Positions 35,759-47,339 of a DNA stretch of 64,000 bases are shown in pieces; position 1 is the stretch's first letter; the number at the start of each line of letters is the position of its first letter. This DNA is from Byssochlamys sp. IMV 00236. Lineage: Eukaryota > Ascomycota > Eurotiomycetes > Eurotiales > Thermoascaceae. The stretch covers positions 22,269-86,268 of the forward strand of contig MSJH02000828.1 of NCBI GenBank assembly GCA_001931875.2, read 5' to 3'. The notes under the pieces were generated by a model, which worked only from the letters and a program-made list of their open reading frames with translations, was not told where the DNA came from and searched no databases. A program made the translations under genes and the position numbers.

Positions 35759-37196
35759 GATAGGTCATGAATCAAATGGAGCGATATCGTGGGCGGGTTT
35801 ATAGACTAATCTCATTGGATTATCGGCTGCGCGTGTGATTTTACGGTTGTATTGAGAGCTGGGGAACGGAATGCACAGTGTTTATCCTAACTGTAAAATG
35901 AGTCGATGGATCTAATTGGAAGAGGCAGAAACCTGGAATAGTACTCTCTACCTTAGTACACTGTCTCTAGCTGTCAACGGACGGAAAATCCAAATAGTCA
36001 GATTGAATTGGATATCCAGGACTGTTCAGGGGAGGAAACAGACACTGCGTGGAGAAATCCCGATAGCCCGTATATCCTTGGACTAGATCATTCACAATCC
36101 TAGTCTACCTACTGAATTTCGAAATCTCCTAAAAGTGCCGGGGTGCGTCTGACAGGATTGATCAATATATTTACTCATATTTAAGTAGACCGCGTGTGTA
36201 ATCCACGACATACGTGTTTGTATTTGAATTATTGGGGAGGGTCATACCGATATTATTCTATCAGACCACACACTGCTTCTACCAATTATTGGGCAGTGCT
36301 TATTATCGACCTGTGTCTGGAAAGTATTCCCAGTTGGTGAAAGAAGCGTACTTAACGGGGAGGATTCCAACAAAAGGTCTCCGTTGAAGAGAGACTGAAA
36401 TGTTAAAAAAATACTTCCATCTATTCTACAGACGTGGTCGGTTCTCATATAATTATAATAATACAAAATCAGCCTGCGATTGGCGGAGAAATGCGATCCA
36501 GTCAACGCCCACGCGGGGAATTTCCCGGGCAAATCCCACCTTTCGCCATCTCCAGTTTGAGCATCGACAACCCCAGGCGCCTTCGATTCCCCGCGTTTGC
36601 AGTCGTCCTCCGTCGGATCGAGCTGGTTCCTATGCTGCTGCTGTCGTACTATTCCAGTGATCATCGGAAGGAAAGGAGCTGATCTTCCGGTCGGGTCCAT
36701 CTCAATGGTTCTAATGTCTCCAGATGCCGCCTAAATGGCCCCCCGGTCACTGTCGAGGCGATCTTTGGGCTAAACCCGCAAGCTCACACCTCAAGTATTA
36801 TTGATTACGATCCTGGTTATCCATTGCCTTATCAGTCTGGCACTCTCTACGCGGCCAATTGATTCGTGGCCAGCCCACACATTCATCTATACCCCATTGT
36901 GTGCATATCATTAACCATTTATCCTGTCTATCCCCGTCTTGTCCTGTTATTAGCATCATCTTATCGACATTCTAAACCCTATACCCAGCGAGAGTCCGTG
37001 TGAGTTTTTGCTGCTGGTTGCAGGCAGCAGCGGAATTGTGTTGTTCTCCCTTCATCTTTTGTTTCTCGATGACTATGGGTGTTGCTCTTGCTGAGTACTG
37101 CCTATCTTTTTGTGCTGTGTCGGGAAACAGATTTTGAACATATCCAACCCGTGGCATTTCTCAGTTATGGGAAACTAACAACCACGGCTTCCAACG
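35759..37196. other. Intergenic region upstream of the QutR-like gene
   Basis: 1.4 kb, with the AKR 3' region on the left. Between 36240 and 36700 overlapping ORFs on both strands show no motif. The last 300 bp before 37197 is moderately AT-rich and is the likely promoter. Confidence 0.4.
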
Positions 37197-39242
37197 ATGC
37201 AAGGTGTTTTCCATCGGCCAATGGCCACAACTGTGCAAAAGGGTAATGCAACCCCGGCGAAGAGCATCTCATTCAATACCTCGAATACTGCAGTTGCTCC
37301 TGCCCCTGAGACCTCAGGAACTGTCGTGATTGTATTTGAGCCTGGACATGACGACATAGTTCGAGCTGTATCAGAAGTCCTGGGGAAGGCATGGACAACA
37401 ATGAACTCATTGTTACATCTATCAGGGACCAGCGATGCAGTGGTGGTGGGTATTCGATCCGTTGACCTCGCCAACAGCCTGGGGGAACGCCCGAAGTCCA
37501 ATTTTATCTTGATCAACACACACTGCCTGGATGATGGAGGCTTCCCGGACGAGAAGCTCACAGAGTGCTGTCATTATGAGTTTCTTTACTCGAGAAGTGT
37601 ATTCTTCCGGCGGTATTTGGCCCGGTTCCTTGCTCTAATATTAGGACAAACGAGGCCTCATGAAGACTTGGCCACGAAGAAACGAACAAACTTCATTTCG
37701 ACAACCTTTCCCGATGTCCGCGCAGCTTTGTCTAACCTTGACATCCTGTCAGTCGGATCAGATGCTGTCGAGATAAGAGTTGATCTGCTGCAGGAACCTT
37801 TGCCGGATGGCTCTTACCGTCCGATTCCCAGTCTGAAATATGTCGGGGAGCAGGTCATGCTGCTGCGCCAGCGAACCGAACTCCCAATCATTTTCACGAC
37901 AAGATGTACCAAGGAAAATGGTAAATTCCCCATGGATGATCCTGGTCTGTTCTACAAATACTTGAACCGAGCTATCCAATGGGGCATCGAATATATCGAC
38001 GTCGAGTTATGGCTGCCTGAAGATATCAGACGGCGTCTAGCGGAAGACAGAGGGAATAGCATCATCATGTCTGCCTTCCACGACTTTTCCGGTACCTGGA
38101 AATGGACCTCCGCGGAGGCGCAGCGGCTGTTCAAGGAAGGTGCCAAATATGCGGAAATCGTGAAGATGATTGCCATGGTGAACACGATTGAGGAAAATTA
38201 TGAGCTCGAATGTTTCCGGTCTACGATCAAAGCCAGTTGCTCATATCCACTGCTTTCCGCTGTTAACATGGGACAGATGGGTCAACTCTCTCGTGCGCTC
38301 AACACCGTTTTCTCTCCAATCACGCATCCTCTACTGCCCATGATAGCAGCTCCTGGCCAGCTCACTGCTGCTGAGATCAATGAGGCCCTCCACATCATGG
38401 GCCAGTTGCCCAAGCGTGACATGTACGCCATCGGCTCGTTTCGCGCAACCCCTCAAACCATGTTCATGGAAAAGTGCTTCAATGAACTTAGTCTGCCGCA
38501 TAGCTTCAAGTCGATCGACCGAGGACCCAAGGAGTCGATCGAGGCGGTAATCATGCAACCGAATTTTGGCGGCGCATATGTCAGCCCACCACTGCCGAGT
38601 TCGGCTTCATATATTCCTGCGACGAGTGATGCCGCACACACGATCGGTCTGATCGATACTATTACTGTGAACGATGTGGACGGGCAGCACAAGTTCGTCG
38701 GAGAGAATGCAACATGGAAAGGCATACGCGCGACTCTGACACGAGACTATGTACCATCTGCTTACCGGGGGCGTGCTGCGATCGTGATATCTTCTTCCCA
38801 GACCGACGCATCTGCTGCGATTTTTGCTCTACGCAGCCTCGGCATCGGTACAGTGTATACTGTTGGATTCAAAGCCACTGGGCTCTTAGCTCCAGGCTCA
38901 GAACCATTCACCTCAATCCAGTCAGTCAAACTTGTAGGGCAACCGTTCGTCATCGTTTCTGCACTGCCGCCGGACAAGTCGCTCCTCGTGCAGCCGTTGC
39001 TGCGGCATTACAGTTCCAATGGCCGCTCATCGCCACTCTCCACTAAGGGTAAGGTATATCTGGATCTCACCAGTGGCCCACGAAAAGGGGACCCGATAGC
39101 TGTAGCTGCCAGCGCGGGTTGGACCGCATACGGCATTGACGATGTCAATGCCTGGACGACGGTGGAAACATTGCGATTATTGGTTGGTCAAAATGTGCCA
39201 TTTGACTTTGTGCGAATGGCATCCGGCCGCGGGTTATACTAG
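37197..39242 (+). CDS. Quinate-pathway repressor-like protein (QutR / qa-1S family, pseudo-AROM)
   Basis: QutR-type repressors derive from the last three domains of the pentafunctional AROM enzyme and control quinate catabolism in fungi. One exon, 681 residues. Residues about 40-150 align with the shikimate-kinase part, but the Walker A loop is gone (VVIVFEPGHDDIVRAVSEVL). The linker KKRTNFISTTFPDVRAAL leads into a type I dehydroquinase domain: E192 (AVEIRVDLL), R236 (TTRC), H295 (SAFHDFSG) and K323 (EIVKMIA), so the Schiff-base Lys and its His are kept. The shikimate-dehydrogenase part (about 395-681) has lost its substrate Lys region (FGGAYVSPPLPS), the catalytic Asp (ENATWKGI in place of NTDW) and the Gly-rich NADP loop. 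A regulatory role is inferred. The nearest downstream gene is a Zn2Cys6 factor. Confidence 0.87.
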   Translation: MQGVFHRPMATTVQKGNATPAKSISFNTSNTAVAPAPETSGTVVIVFEPGHDDIVRAVSEVLGKAWTTMNSLLHLSGTSDAVVVGIRSVDLANSLGERPKSNFILINTHCLDDGGFPDEKLTECCHYEFLYSRSVFFRRYLARFLALILGQTRPHEDLATKKRTNFISTTFPDVRAALSNLDILSVGSDAVEIRVDLLQEPLPDGSYRPIPSLKYVGEQVMLLRQRTELPIIFTTRCTKENGKFPMDDPGLFYKYLNRAIQWGIEYIDVELWLPEDIRRRLAEDRGNSIIMSAFHDFSGTWKWTSAEAQRLFKEGAKYAEIVKMIAMVNTIEENYELECFRSTIKASCSYPLLSAVNMGQMGQLSRALNTVFSPITHPLLPMIAAPGQLTAAEINEALHIMGQLPKRDMYAIGSFRATPQTMFMEKCFNELSLPHSFKSIDRGPKESIEAVIMQPNFGGAYVSPPLPSSASYIPATSDAAHTIGLIDTITVNDVDGQHKFVGENATWKGIRATLTRDYVPSAYRGRAAIVISSSQTDASAAIFALRSLGIGTVYTVGFKATGLLAPGSEPFTSIQSVKLVGQPFVIVSALPPDKSLLVQPLLRHYSSNGRSSPLSTKGKVYLDLTSGPRKGDPIAVAASAGWTAYGIDDVNAWTTVETLRLLVGQNVPFDFVRMASGRGLY

Positions 39243-40326
39243 CGTTTCCATCTATTAGAAATATACAACTGTTGGCATCGGGGAAGACGACGGTCGATGT
39301 GCTCTATCTAGTTCACAGGTTCTGCAACACGTCCGTCTCCGCATTAGATTCAATTTCCAGTCTGCTAGAATTAGTGTCTATTCCAGTTAGCTTCAGAAAG
39401 ATTTCGTTAGGGTAGGGACCTGGAGAATAGTGTTGTACTAACCACTATATTGTTAAGCTGAACGACAGTGCTGACCGTCAAGGTCCTATTTGCCCGTTTG
39501 CTTCGTGAGATCTAATCGCAAGAACAAGCTTTCACTACGTGACATGCATCGTCCTGGCGATGGGAATGGCTTCGGTTGGCTGATTTAGCCTACGACCGGA
39601 TAACTAGATGCTTTTAATTTAACCGTAAAGTTACGCTCAAGCCTTGAGATGGACCGGTGGGATTCTGCATTTGGCTAACTTCACTACAGTACTCTCGCTT
39701 TATATTATTGATTCGAACTGGCCCATGTTGGCACGGTTTCATCAACTGAGGGATATGAGTCGGTTATGTCGGGTATGATCCGTTCCCCCATGAGGTTCTC
39801 TAGCCATGCTTTTCTCCGCACTTCATTCTCCTTAGTCCATCGGAGCCATCAGCGCCGAAGCTGCTAAGGTTGTTTAATTCTCGATTCTCGATTCCCCCGC
39901 ATTCTGATCTCCCCGACTCGGCAGGTCCTCCGGCTGGGAGATGGCGCCGTCTCTCCAGTGTCGCTCGTGGACTGGTCAGTTTAAGACCATCCCTGTCGCC
40001 GTTGGTCTTTCTGAGCGCCGAAGTTTTCCCTGACTTCCAAGCTATTGTCTGCTCAGAGCAGTAGAAAAGGATCAAGCGTCCTGCACAGGATGCCCAGGCC
40101 GCACAACGCCACGAACATGTGCTCCATCTCCGCCTCTTGGCCGGTCGTATGCGTTGTGTCTCTGCTCGACATATATGCGAGCCATTGCCCTCCTCAGAGC
40201 CCGTATTCGTGAGATGCACTACTTCTTCGCCGTCGAGGACGACCGTGCTACCTCTCTGGCTTGCCCCCGGGCCATTTCTACCCTTATAAGTGCCAATGTG
40301 ATTGCTACCCTCGAGCGTGAAGTAGT
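39243..40326. other. Upstream region of the Zn2Cys6 gene
   Basis: 1.08 kb. The left part is the 3' region of the QutR-like gene; the right 450 bp is C/T-rich and leader-like. An upstream ORF of 40 codons starts at 40090 and ends near 40212; it would precede the main start if the transcript begins further left. Confidence 0.4.
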
Positions 40327-43286
40327 ATGTCGCGTCCGCAGGTCAGCATCGACCGTCTGGCTCCGCGACGGGTGACGTCCGAACCGCGCGAGGCGATGAA
40401 TTGCAAGTCCTGTCGGAAAAGAAAGGTCTGTCGCATGATTGTTGCATGTCGGGTGCATTTGGTTGCAATGCTCCGTCCCGGATGCCTTCATCAGTTTCTG
40501 ACCAGGTCCACCGAATCCACAGATCAAATGTAATCGGTTGCGGCCAAGTTGCGAAGCTTGCAAGGTGTTTCAATGCCCTTGTATATACGGTAGCTCTCCC
40601 TTCTCGTGTTCTCAGGCATTTCACGAGAAACGCGTATTGCAACTTCGATAGATCCACAGGTGACTAACTGATGGCAAGATGCAACTCCTAAAAAGCGAGG
40701 CCCTAAGACGGATGTCCTAGAGGCTCTTTTGAAACGAGTGGATGGCCTGGAAAAGCGCCTTCAAGAGGAAAGAACCCCAGCATCTCCAGTTTCGCCGGTT
40801 AAGGCAACCGCAGATGAACACAGTCCTCATGATAACCAGAGCACTGTCGATCCTGGGGCAACGGGGTTTGCGTCCACAGAGGTTCAACAGTCGTTGTCGA
40901 CATCTCGAATAGAGACCAATCTGTTTCCGCACCGTACCAGTATGGATGGTGGCTACGGTGCGTCTTTTGCACCAACGCAAGAACGCCCTCCGCATTTCCA
41001 AGGCCAGCAACTCCCACACACGGTGCTAGATACCTTTTTCTCGCGGATTCATGGCAAACCGTACTATATCCTAGATGAAGCGGACACGAGGCAAAAGCAC
41101 AAACTCGGGCAACTGCCGCCTCCTTTGTCAATGGCAATTCATGCTATAACCATAAGGTTCGCAGATATAGTCCCGCTAAAGAAAAAAAGAGACATGTTGG
41201 CTCACTTTGATGGCTTAGCTATGGCGAACCGTCTCTGCGCTCAGGGTTAGAGTACGCAATGCAGTCAAAGCGAGCTGTGGACATTGACGATCCTTCCGTT
41301 GAGACTCTTCAGACGTTAATATTGCTCTCTCTCTCTTTCTTTGCCCATGGGCTGGGTAAGAAGGCGTATATGACTCTATGTACGATTGCTCTCTCGCTCC
41401 ACAACTTGGTAGTCATGGCAGCTAATCATGAACGTAGCCAATTGTATCACCGTCGCTATCGCTTTGGATTTGCATAGAGAGGCGCCATCGAAGGTCAATT
41501 TGTCTCCATCCGAACGGGAAATGCGTCGACGACTATTCTGGACTTGTTATGTTCTCGATAAATTCGCCGCATGTGGCTCGAAACGACCATGTCTAATTTC
41601 TGACGCCTCCATTGCCCTCCGCTTGCCTTTGTGGACAGCTCCCGAGGGTGGGTTACACGCCGAGGGAGAAATGTTCAATACCGGGCCGAATATCCATTAT
41701 TTTTCTGATCCCCGCCGCAAAACCCAGGGAGCTACCACTTCGTTGATCGATATCACGCGGATTCTAGGTATAACTCATCAGTACCTAGTAGCTGGAGGAG
41801 TAAAGGGAGATTCCCATTTCCCTTGGCACTCTTTATCCAATCTTTCCAAGATCCGTCAAGAGCTCGATATCTGGGCAGCAGGGACGCAAGATGTGTTCTC
41901 ATCAGTGGACGCTCTGTTCGGCCACCCGGAAAGTACAACGCTGCTACTGAGCAAGCTCATCTATCACTTGGTGCATTGCTTGATATACAGACCATTCTTA
42001 CCCATAGACCTGCTGGAGCTCCGCGGTACTGGTCAACATCAGTCCTGGCAGATAGGGGCCACAAATTTGTGCTTTTCGCACTCCAATGCTATCGCTGAGC
42101 TGGTTGACCTCGGCAGAAAATCACCTCTTATCGAATGGCCGGCTTTCGTGGGGTACTGTGTCTGTACCGCTGCGACAGTACACGTCCATGGTGTGCATTA
42201 CAAGGGACAAGAGGGCGAGGTGTTCTCTTCAAGCGCGGGCTTCCTTGCAAGAGAGATGCAACAGCTATCGTGGCTCAGAAACATATGGGCTGGGGTACAA
42301 CACCAAAGAGAATTGCTTCAGAACATTTACACCTGCCACGCTGAATTGGTGCGGACATTGGCTACTAGCCCCATGCGCTTCTCGCCTGTCTTCCATCTTG
42401 AAGACTTCTTCGATCGTTACCCTGGCCTTGCCGTCGAAGGCTCTCACATGAGGCTAACCGATTCGATGGCAGAGTTTCGCGAGAGGTATGCTTTCCTTGC
42501 CCTACATTTCCTTTTGGCTTTCACGAACTGACTTGCCTTAGTGTGCCGTTGCATTCCCTAGATGCGCATAATCTGTATCTCAGCCAAATAGGGGTGACCT
42601 CTTCTCGTCTCTCACAGGCTCCTTGCCAGATGCAAGGGCATAATCCTGCAATACGGTCTTCGACGTTATCATTGCTGGGTCAGCGCGACATGCAGCAACT
42701 ACCGAAGGATCCCATCCCTACAACTCCATCTTCCGCGACAAATCCCCAATTATCGTTCCTACAAAATCCGCAGCAGACCTCCCATGTGTCAACCTCAACA
42801 GCAGACGCTAACGCTTTCCCCGTCCTCGAGGAACTATCTGGCACCCAAAACTTGTTCACGCCATCGGCATTCGGGCTTTCGCCCCCAGGGTCGTTGTCTG
42901 ATACCCTACTTCATGTTGCGGCTACGCCGCCGTCGAATCCACAATACGCTACGTTCCCATTTGACGCCGTTCGCCGAGAACCTGCTCGTGGTCTTGATGG
43001 TGTCTCTACCAGTATGACGGCCCTTACGCCAGGAGCGATCTCACAGGCCAGTGGTTCTCATGCAACCGCCGCCAGCGAGAACGGCTTTTCGGAAAAGGAC
43101 CCCTTCCTCAGCCTGCTGGAGCAATTGGCTGAGAACGAACAAAACTCGCTGGGAGGTCCGAGTGAACTTGACTTCTTCCTTGGGGCCGTTGAAGGAAGTA
43201 ACGATGTACTTCCTAGCCCTGGTGGTGATTCTGGACGGAATGATGATAACGCAATGCATACTGAGGAGGATACTGAAGCCGTCTGA
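40327..43286 (+). CDS. Zn2Cys6 transcription factor (fungal_trans domain, XlnR-like architecture)
   Basis: A nuclear DNA-binding regulator. Six exons (40327-40425, 40523-40589, 40679-41156, 41219-41379, 41438-42485, 42542-43286) give 865 residues. The first intron splits the zinc cluster, which reads C26-x2-C29-x6-C36-x6-C43-x2-C46-x6-C53 after splicing (CKSCRKRK joined to [20 protein letters not shown]). The linker [20 protein letters not shown] and coiled coil follow. The fungal-specific middle homology region contains [49 protein letters not shown] and [20 protein letters not shown]. An apparent frameshift near 41246 disappears when the 62-nt intron 41157-41218 is removed. The C-terminal 250 residues are low complexity, with an acidic end that could activate. 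Target genes are unknown. Confidence 0.88.
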
Positions 43287-43787
43287 GATGCGATTGAACG
43301 GCAACATAGTCTATATTAGGACCCCTCCACCCGCAGCGTTCAGGTCCTAACTGCGGAGGGGACCACGAATGCGCTTTTACATGCACTACCGTATACATAC
43401 ATAATATAAATCCCACTATACCGTATACATATCTCATATGACAGAGGACAGATAGTATATATAATACTCCCAATATTGTATACACTCTTCGGGTAATCCT
43501 CACTTATCTGTATGTATGTACAGCGACGAGAACATATATAGAGAAGAGAACCCAAATGCAAATCAGATGATGGAAAATTTTTGGTATCAAGAAACGTCAT
43601 AGTCGTATCTTTATATATACTCTTGTGGTTCTTCTTCTTCTTCTTCTAGATGATTTATTGCCTCGACCTCACCTGGGCTGGGCAATATTTTTATGCGGGA
43701 CTGAAAAATAAAAAAGTGAAAAGAACATTCCGCTTATTTTATGCGAGCCTGACGAAAACGATCCAAAAAAAAAAAAAAAGAAGTAAT
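43287..43787. other. Convergent intergenic region with simple repeats
   Basis: 501 bp between the 3' ends of the Zn2Cys6 gene and palA, AT-rich, with a (CTT)n run at 43631-43647 and a 15-A run at 43765-43779. No gene is seen. Confidence 0.55.
43631..43647. repeat. (CTT)n trinucleotide repeat
   Basis: About six CTT units in the convergent intergenic region. Confidence 0.8.
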
Positions 43788-46700
43788 TTACGAAAACCGC
43801 ACGCCACGACTTGGATCCCATTTCCCTTGCATCGGGGCACTTCCCGGTGTTTGAGGCTGGGTCGACGAAGGAGCTGCTGATGCTGGGGTCGGTCCTCCGC
43901 CGAATCGGATTCCCATTTCGGGAGACCAGATTCCCGATGTTGCAACGGGGGGAGGAACGGCAGATGCGCGAGTTGGTTGGGGAGCGGTTAGCGGTTCTCC
44001 TGTCATGACGGGTCGGGAGGGGAGGGGTTGTAGTTGTGGCTGGGGCTGTGGTGTGGGTTTTTGTTGTTGGAGTTGGGGTTCAGGAGGAGGTTGGGTGTAT
44101 GGTGATGGGTGGTGGTTTGTTGGGAGTTGGTGCTGAGGGCGGAAACTGGGTTGGGATATATTCAGAGAGGCCATTGCTGCTGCATTGGTGATGTCGCTGG
44201 ATGTTGTGGTTAGTAATTGGAATTGTCTCCATGGGAAGGGAAGAGAGTAAGTAAGGGTTGTGAGTTGAATTGACGTACGATTCTAACTGGCTTGCTTCCA
44301 TTCTCCGCTGGTGAATGAAGGCTTTGGTGTCCTCTCTGAATCGTCCTACGATCTTGGCTAGGTCGTTGTAAAACTTCCTTCCAACCTCGGTGTTGGATAT
44401 AATCTCCTTGTACTTCAGGTAGCCGTTTTCCAGTTCCTGGAGGGCCTTTTCTCTGTCCTTGGTTGACGAGTCACCTTTGCGAGCCTTGGTGAAGGCCCGA
44501 TTCGCCTCACGCACTCGAGCGGCGATCTGATCTTGCTCGTTCTGCTCCTGCTCCAGCATCTCGAGATCAGAGTCGTAGAGATGGAGCCTCTCTTCGAACA
44601 AATTCTCGAATTGGCTGGCTTCGATGGGCTGCATGGGGAACTCCCGCTCGAGGCGGGCGGTTTCCTTGAGTAATGCTTGATCTGAAATTACATGTTAGTT
44701 AGTAGCTGAGAACCGCACATGCAACAACTTGGGAGACCCTACTGATGTCATCGGTCCGAGCCTTATCCTTGACGGCTTGGATCTTTCGTTTCCTCCTATT
44801 CTCTAGACGGCTAACCTCGTTCAAGCAGCTCCTCAGCCTGCTCGATTCCTGCTCTACCTGTGGCGTGATATCCGCCCTGCGGCTGCTTGGAACATATGCC
44901 TCCAAATCCCTATTAGTTCCTGTGAGCACTCTCAAGACCGCCTCTGAGTCCCTCAGCTTGCCCTGAACAAGATCGTCAGTACTCTGTGCCGACTTGAAAT
45001 ACCCAGCGATCTCGCTGGCTGTTGTGTAGAGATTTTCGCCAGCAACCTCCGACGATGGTCTGGTCCAACGATCCGTGCCATATTTAGCACGGGCGGCGTC
45101 GTCCTCGGCCTTTTCCGCAGATAAGAACTCGACGCCCTCGTTATAGACGGCGCGGTCATTTGCTTTGACTTTCTCTACGTCTTCCAGAGACCGGCGCAGA
45201 CGGTACAGCCCATCCTGCTGCCGTAGTTCTTCGGCATGCGATACTAGAGCGGGAGGCAGACCCAGAGGCCTTTCCAGTGCTTGAAGAGAACCCGGTAGGT
45301 TCAAGGATTGTAGGAGACTAGAGAAGATGTTAGCACTGCTTCAGAATGTAAAATACGAGACAAAGCACTCACTCTCGTAACTTATCCGTCATTGACTCCA
45401 GCTCTCCGACGATCTTTTCATTGACCAACCGGTCACGACGATCCGAATATATGCTGGCAGCGATGTGAACGGCATATGGAACAAGCTTGACCAACAGAGG
45501 CTGGCCCAATGGCCCCTTCTCTCCGAGCATGGATATAGCATCAGTAACCTGAGGTGGTGCCTTTGAAGCCACCATGGATGCGCGATCAATCGACTTGAGT
45601 TCCGATTTCGGTGGGACAGGCTGTAGGTAGATCACATCGTTGTCTTTCTCTGCTCGCTTCAGATCCTCCGCGACACGACTCTTGAGCCCGTTCAAGTCGC
45701 CAAGGACGACTCGATTGATCCAGCGAGACTCCTTAAGAGCCTCGTTGACACATGTCAAACTATCTCGCAACCGCGCAACTTCCTCGCCATATTTCCGCTT
45801 ATCCAAGCAGTCGAGTGACTGCCGATATTGAGCTGCAGCTGCAAAGTGATGATGCTTGGCCGTCATATGGTGGATCCAGTCCGTGCTGATCGCATTCGAT
45901 TTGATCGCATAATCACCAGCCTCGGCATAGAAATCGGACACCTTCGCAGCCAAGCGGGCAATGGAAGCATCTTTCAGCCCGTCCTTGACTGCCTTCTGCC
46001 AGAAACATTCCTGTGCCTGCGCGAGCATCAGGGATTCCAAACTCTGCAGCGTCATCTCATCCATATCTTCGGGCGGCGAAGAGCGTAAGTCGGGAACGAT
46101 GTCGGTACGTAGATGTGCCAGGACACCAGCCGCCTGACAGAAGTAGTTGCATGCTTGTTTAAGCCCGTCGGAAGTCGTTCGATTCAAGGAATAGGCAAGC
46201 TGTGAATAAAGCGCCGCAAGGTTGAACAAGACGTTCGCGAGCTCGAAACGGAGATTATTCTGTGAGACTACAATTCTCCCAGATTAGTCCGAAATCCATC
46301 CACTTTCTTTGAAGAACGCTCAGATCGGGACTCACCCGGTCTAGACGTATTGAATCCAAACGCCGGATACCACGAAAAGTCCACACCAACCTATATACAG
46401 CAGATTCGAAGTCAACATCACAGTCGCACATATATTCACTTGTATACCACAACCAAAAGGACCGTTTCTTCGTTTATCTTACATCGATCGGAAATTTTCC
46501 ACCCAGCCATTTCAGCTGAGCGCCGTAGGTGACCAGCCGACTGATACCGCTGACATGGGGCTCCTGGACATTGACGGCCTCTGTGCGCAAGCGATCCAGG
46601 ACCATCAGGTCATCGGCGAACATATCAGGTCGCTGGTCATATTTGGAAGAGATATATTGTGTGATGGCATCGGCCAGGGATATGGTATGGGTGCGCCGAA

Positions 46701-46820
46701 ATGGCAGCTGCAGAATATTCCTGTGGGTAAAGAATGGATTAGCGAGGGTCTTGACATTTTCCCAGATCTCATTCTATCCGATCTAGAACTAAGCAGGTGA
46801 TGGAGTACTCACGAAGCCAT
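43788..46820 (-). CDS. palA: pH-response regulator PalA / Rim20 (BRO1-domain protein)
   Basis: PalA binds ESCRT-III and the PacC/Rim101 factor and is needed for ambient-pH proteolysis of PacC at endosomal membranes. Seven exons (46820-46813, 46720-46483, 46390-46336, 46267-45373, 45317-44743, 44681-44279, 44196-43788) give 860 residues. The first coding exon is only 8 nt (ATGGCTTC), and joining it gives MASNILQLPFRRTHTISLAD, the standard PalA start. The BRO1 domain (about 5-390) has SRLVTYGAQLKWLGGKFPID, WYPAFGFNTSRP and ANVLFNLAALYSQLAYSLNR. A V-shaped helical domain follows (about 400-740; RWTRPSSEVAGENLYTTASE, EREFPMQPIEA). The C-terminal 130 residues are Pro/Gln-rich and end in GKWDPSRGVRFS. 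Length and layout match the family. Confidence 0.95.
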
Positions 46821-47339
46821 CCTGGGTACCGGGTCGAGTAGGGCAACGCGACAGCAACGAAATTCCGTCTCTTGTTTGGACAACGAACGGATCTTTGGGG
46901 TAAACTCGGCGGGATGACGTCGGGTGATCGCCTGAGGCTGCAACGCGGGGTGCCTTGATTTCTAGATCGATCGATCATCCATGCTTATCAGATATTATCA
47001 GATATTACTCTACTAGACTATTTATAATTTGATGACAGCTTGCGTTTCAATAATAGGTTAAAAGGAAGTTTCACATCAGAAAACGATTTATTGGATAATC
47101 ATTGTGGTCGTCTTCATGGACCACCGTTATGTGGAATTTGCTATCGGCTGCTAAAGAGCGCTGGGCTCGAGCCTCGATGTATGTACATAATACAAGACTA
47201 TTTAGAAAAAAGAATAAACCATGCACATGATGAAAACTTAGATCCCACCATATTTAGTGGACAATATCAGTGACCCGTCTGAATCTCTCATGAGATTCCT
47301 GTGTAAGAACAGAATAGCCGTCCATTTATAAGATTTCGT
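46821..47339. other. Intergenic region: palA promoter and carrier 3' end
   Basis: 519 bp. The palA-proximal 150 bp is GC-richer; the rest is AT-rich and includes a direct repeat ATCAGATATTATCAGATATTA near 46986-47006. No gene is seen. Confidence 0.45.

Noticed and set aside
41157..41260. Apparent one-base frameshift in the Zn2Cys6 gene near 41246
   Set aside because: Removing a 62-nt GT...AG intron at 41157-41218 restores one frame with the expected [20 protein letters not shown] block.
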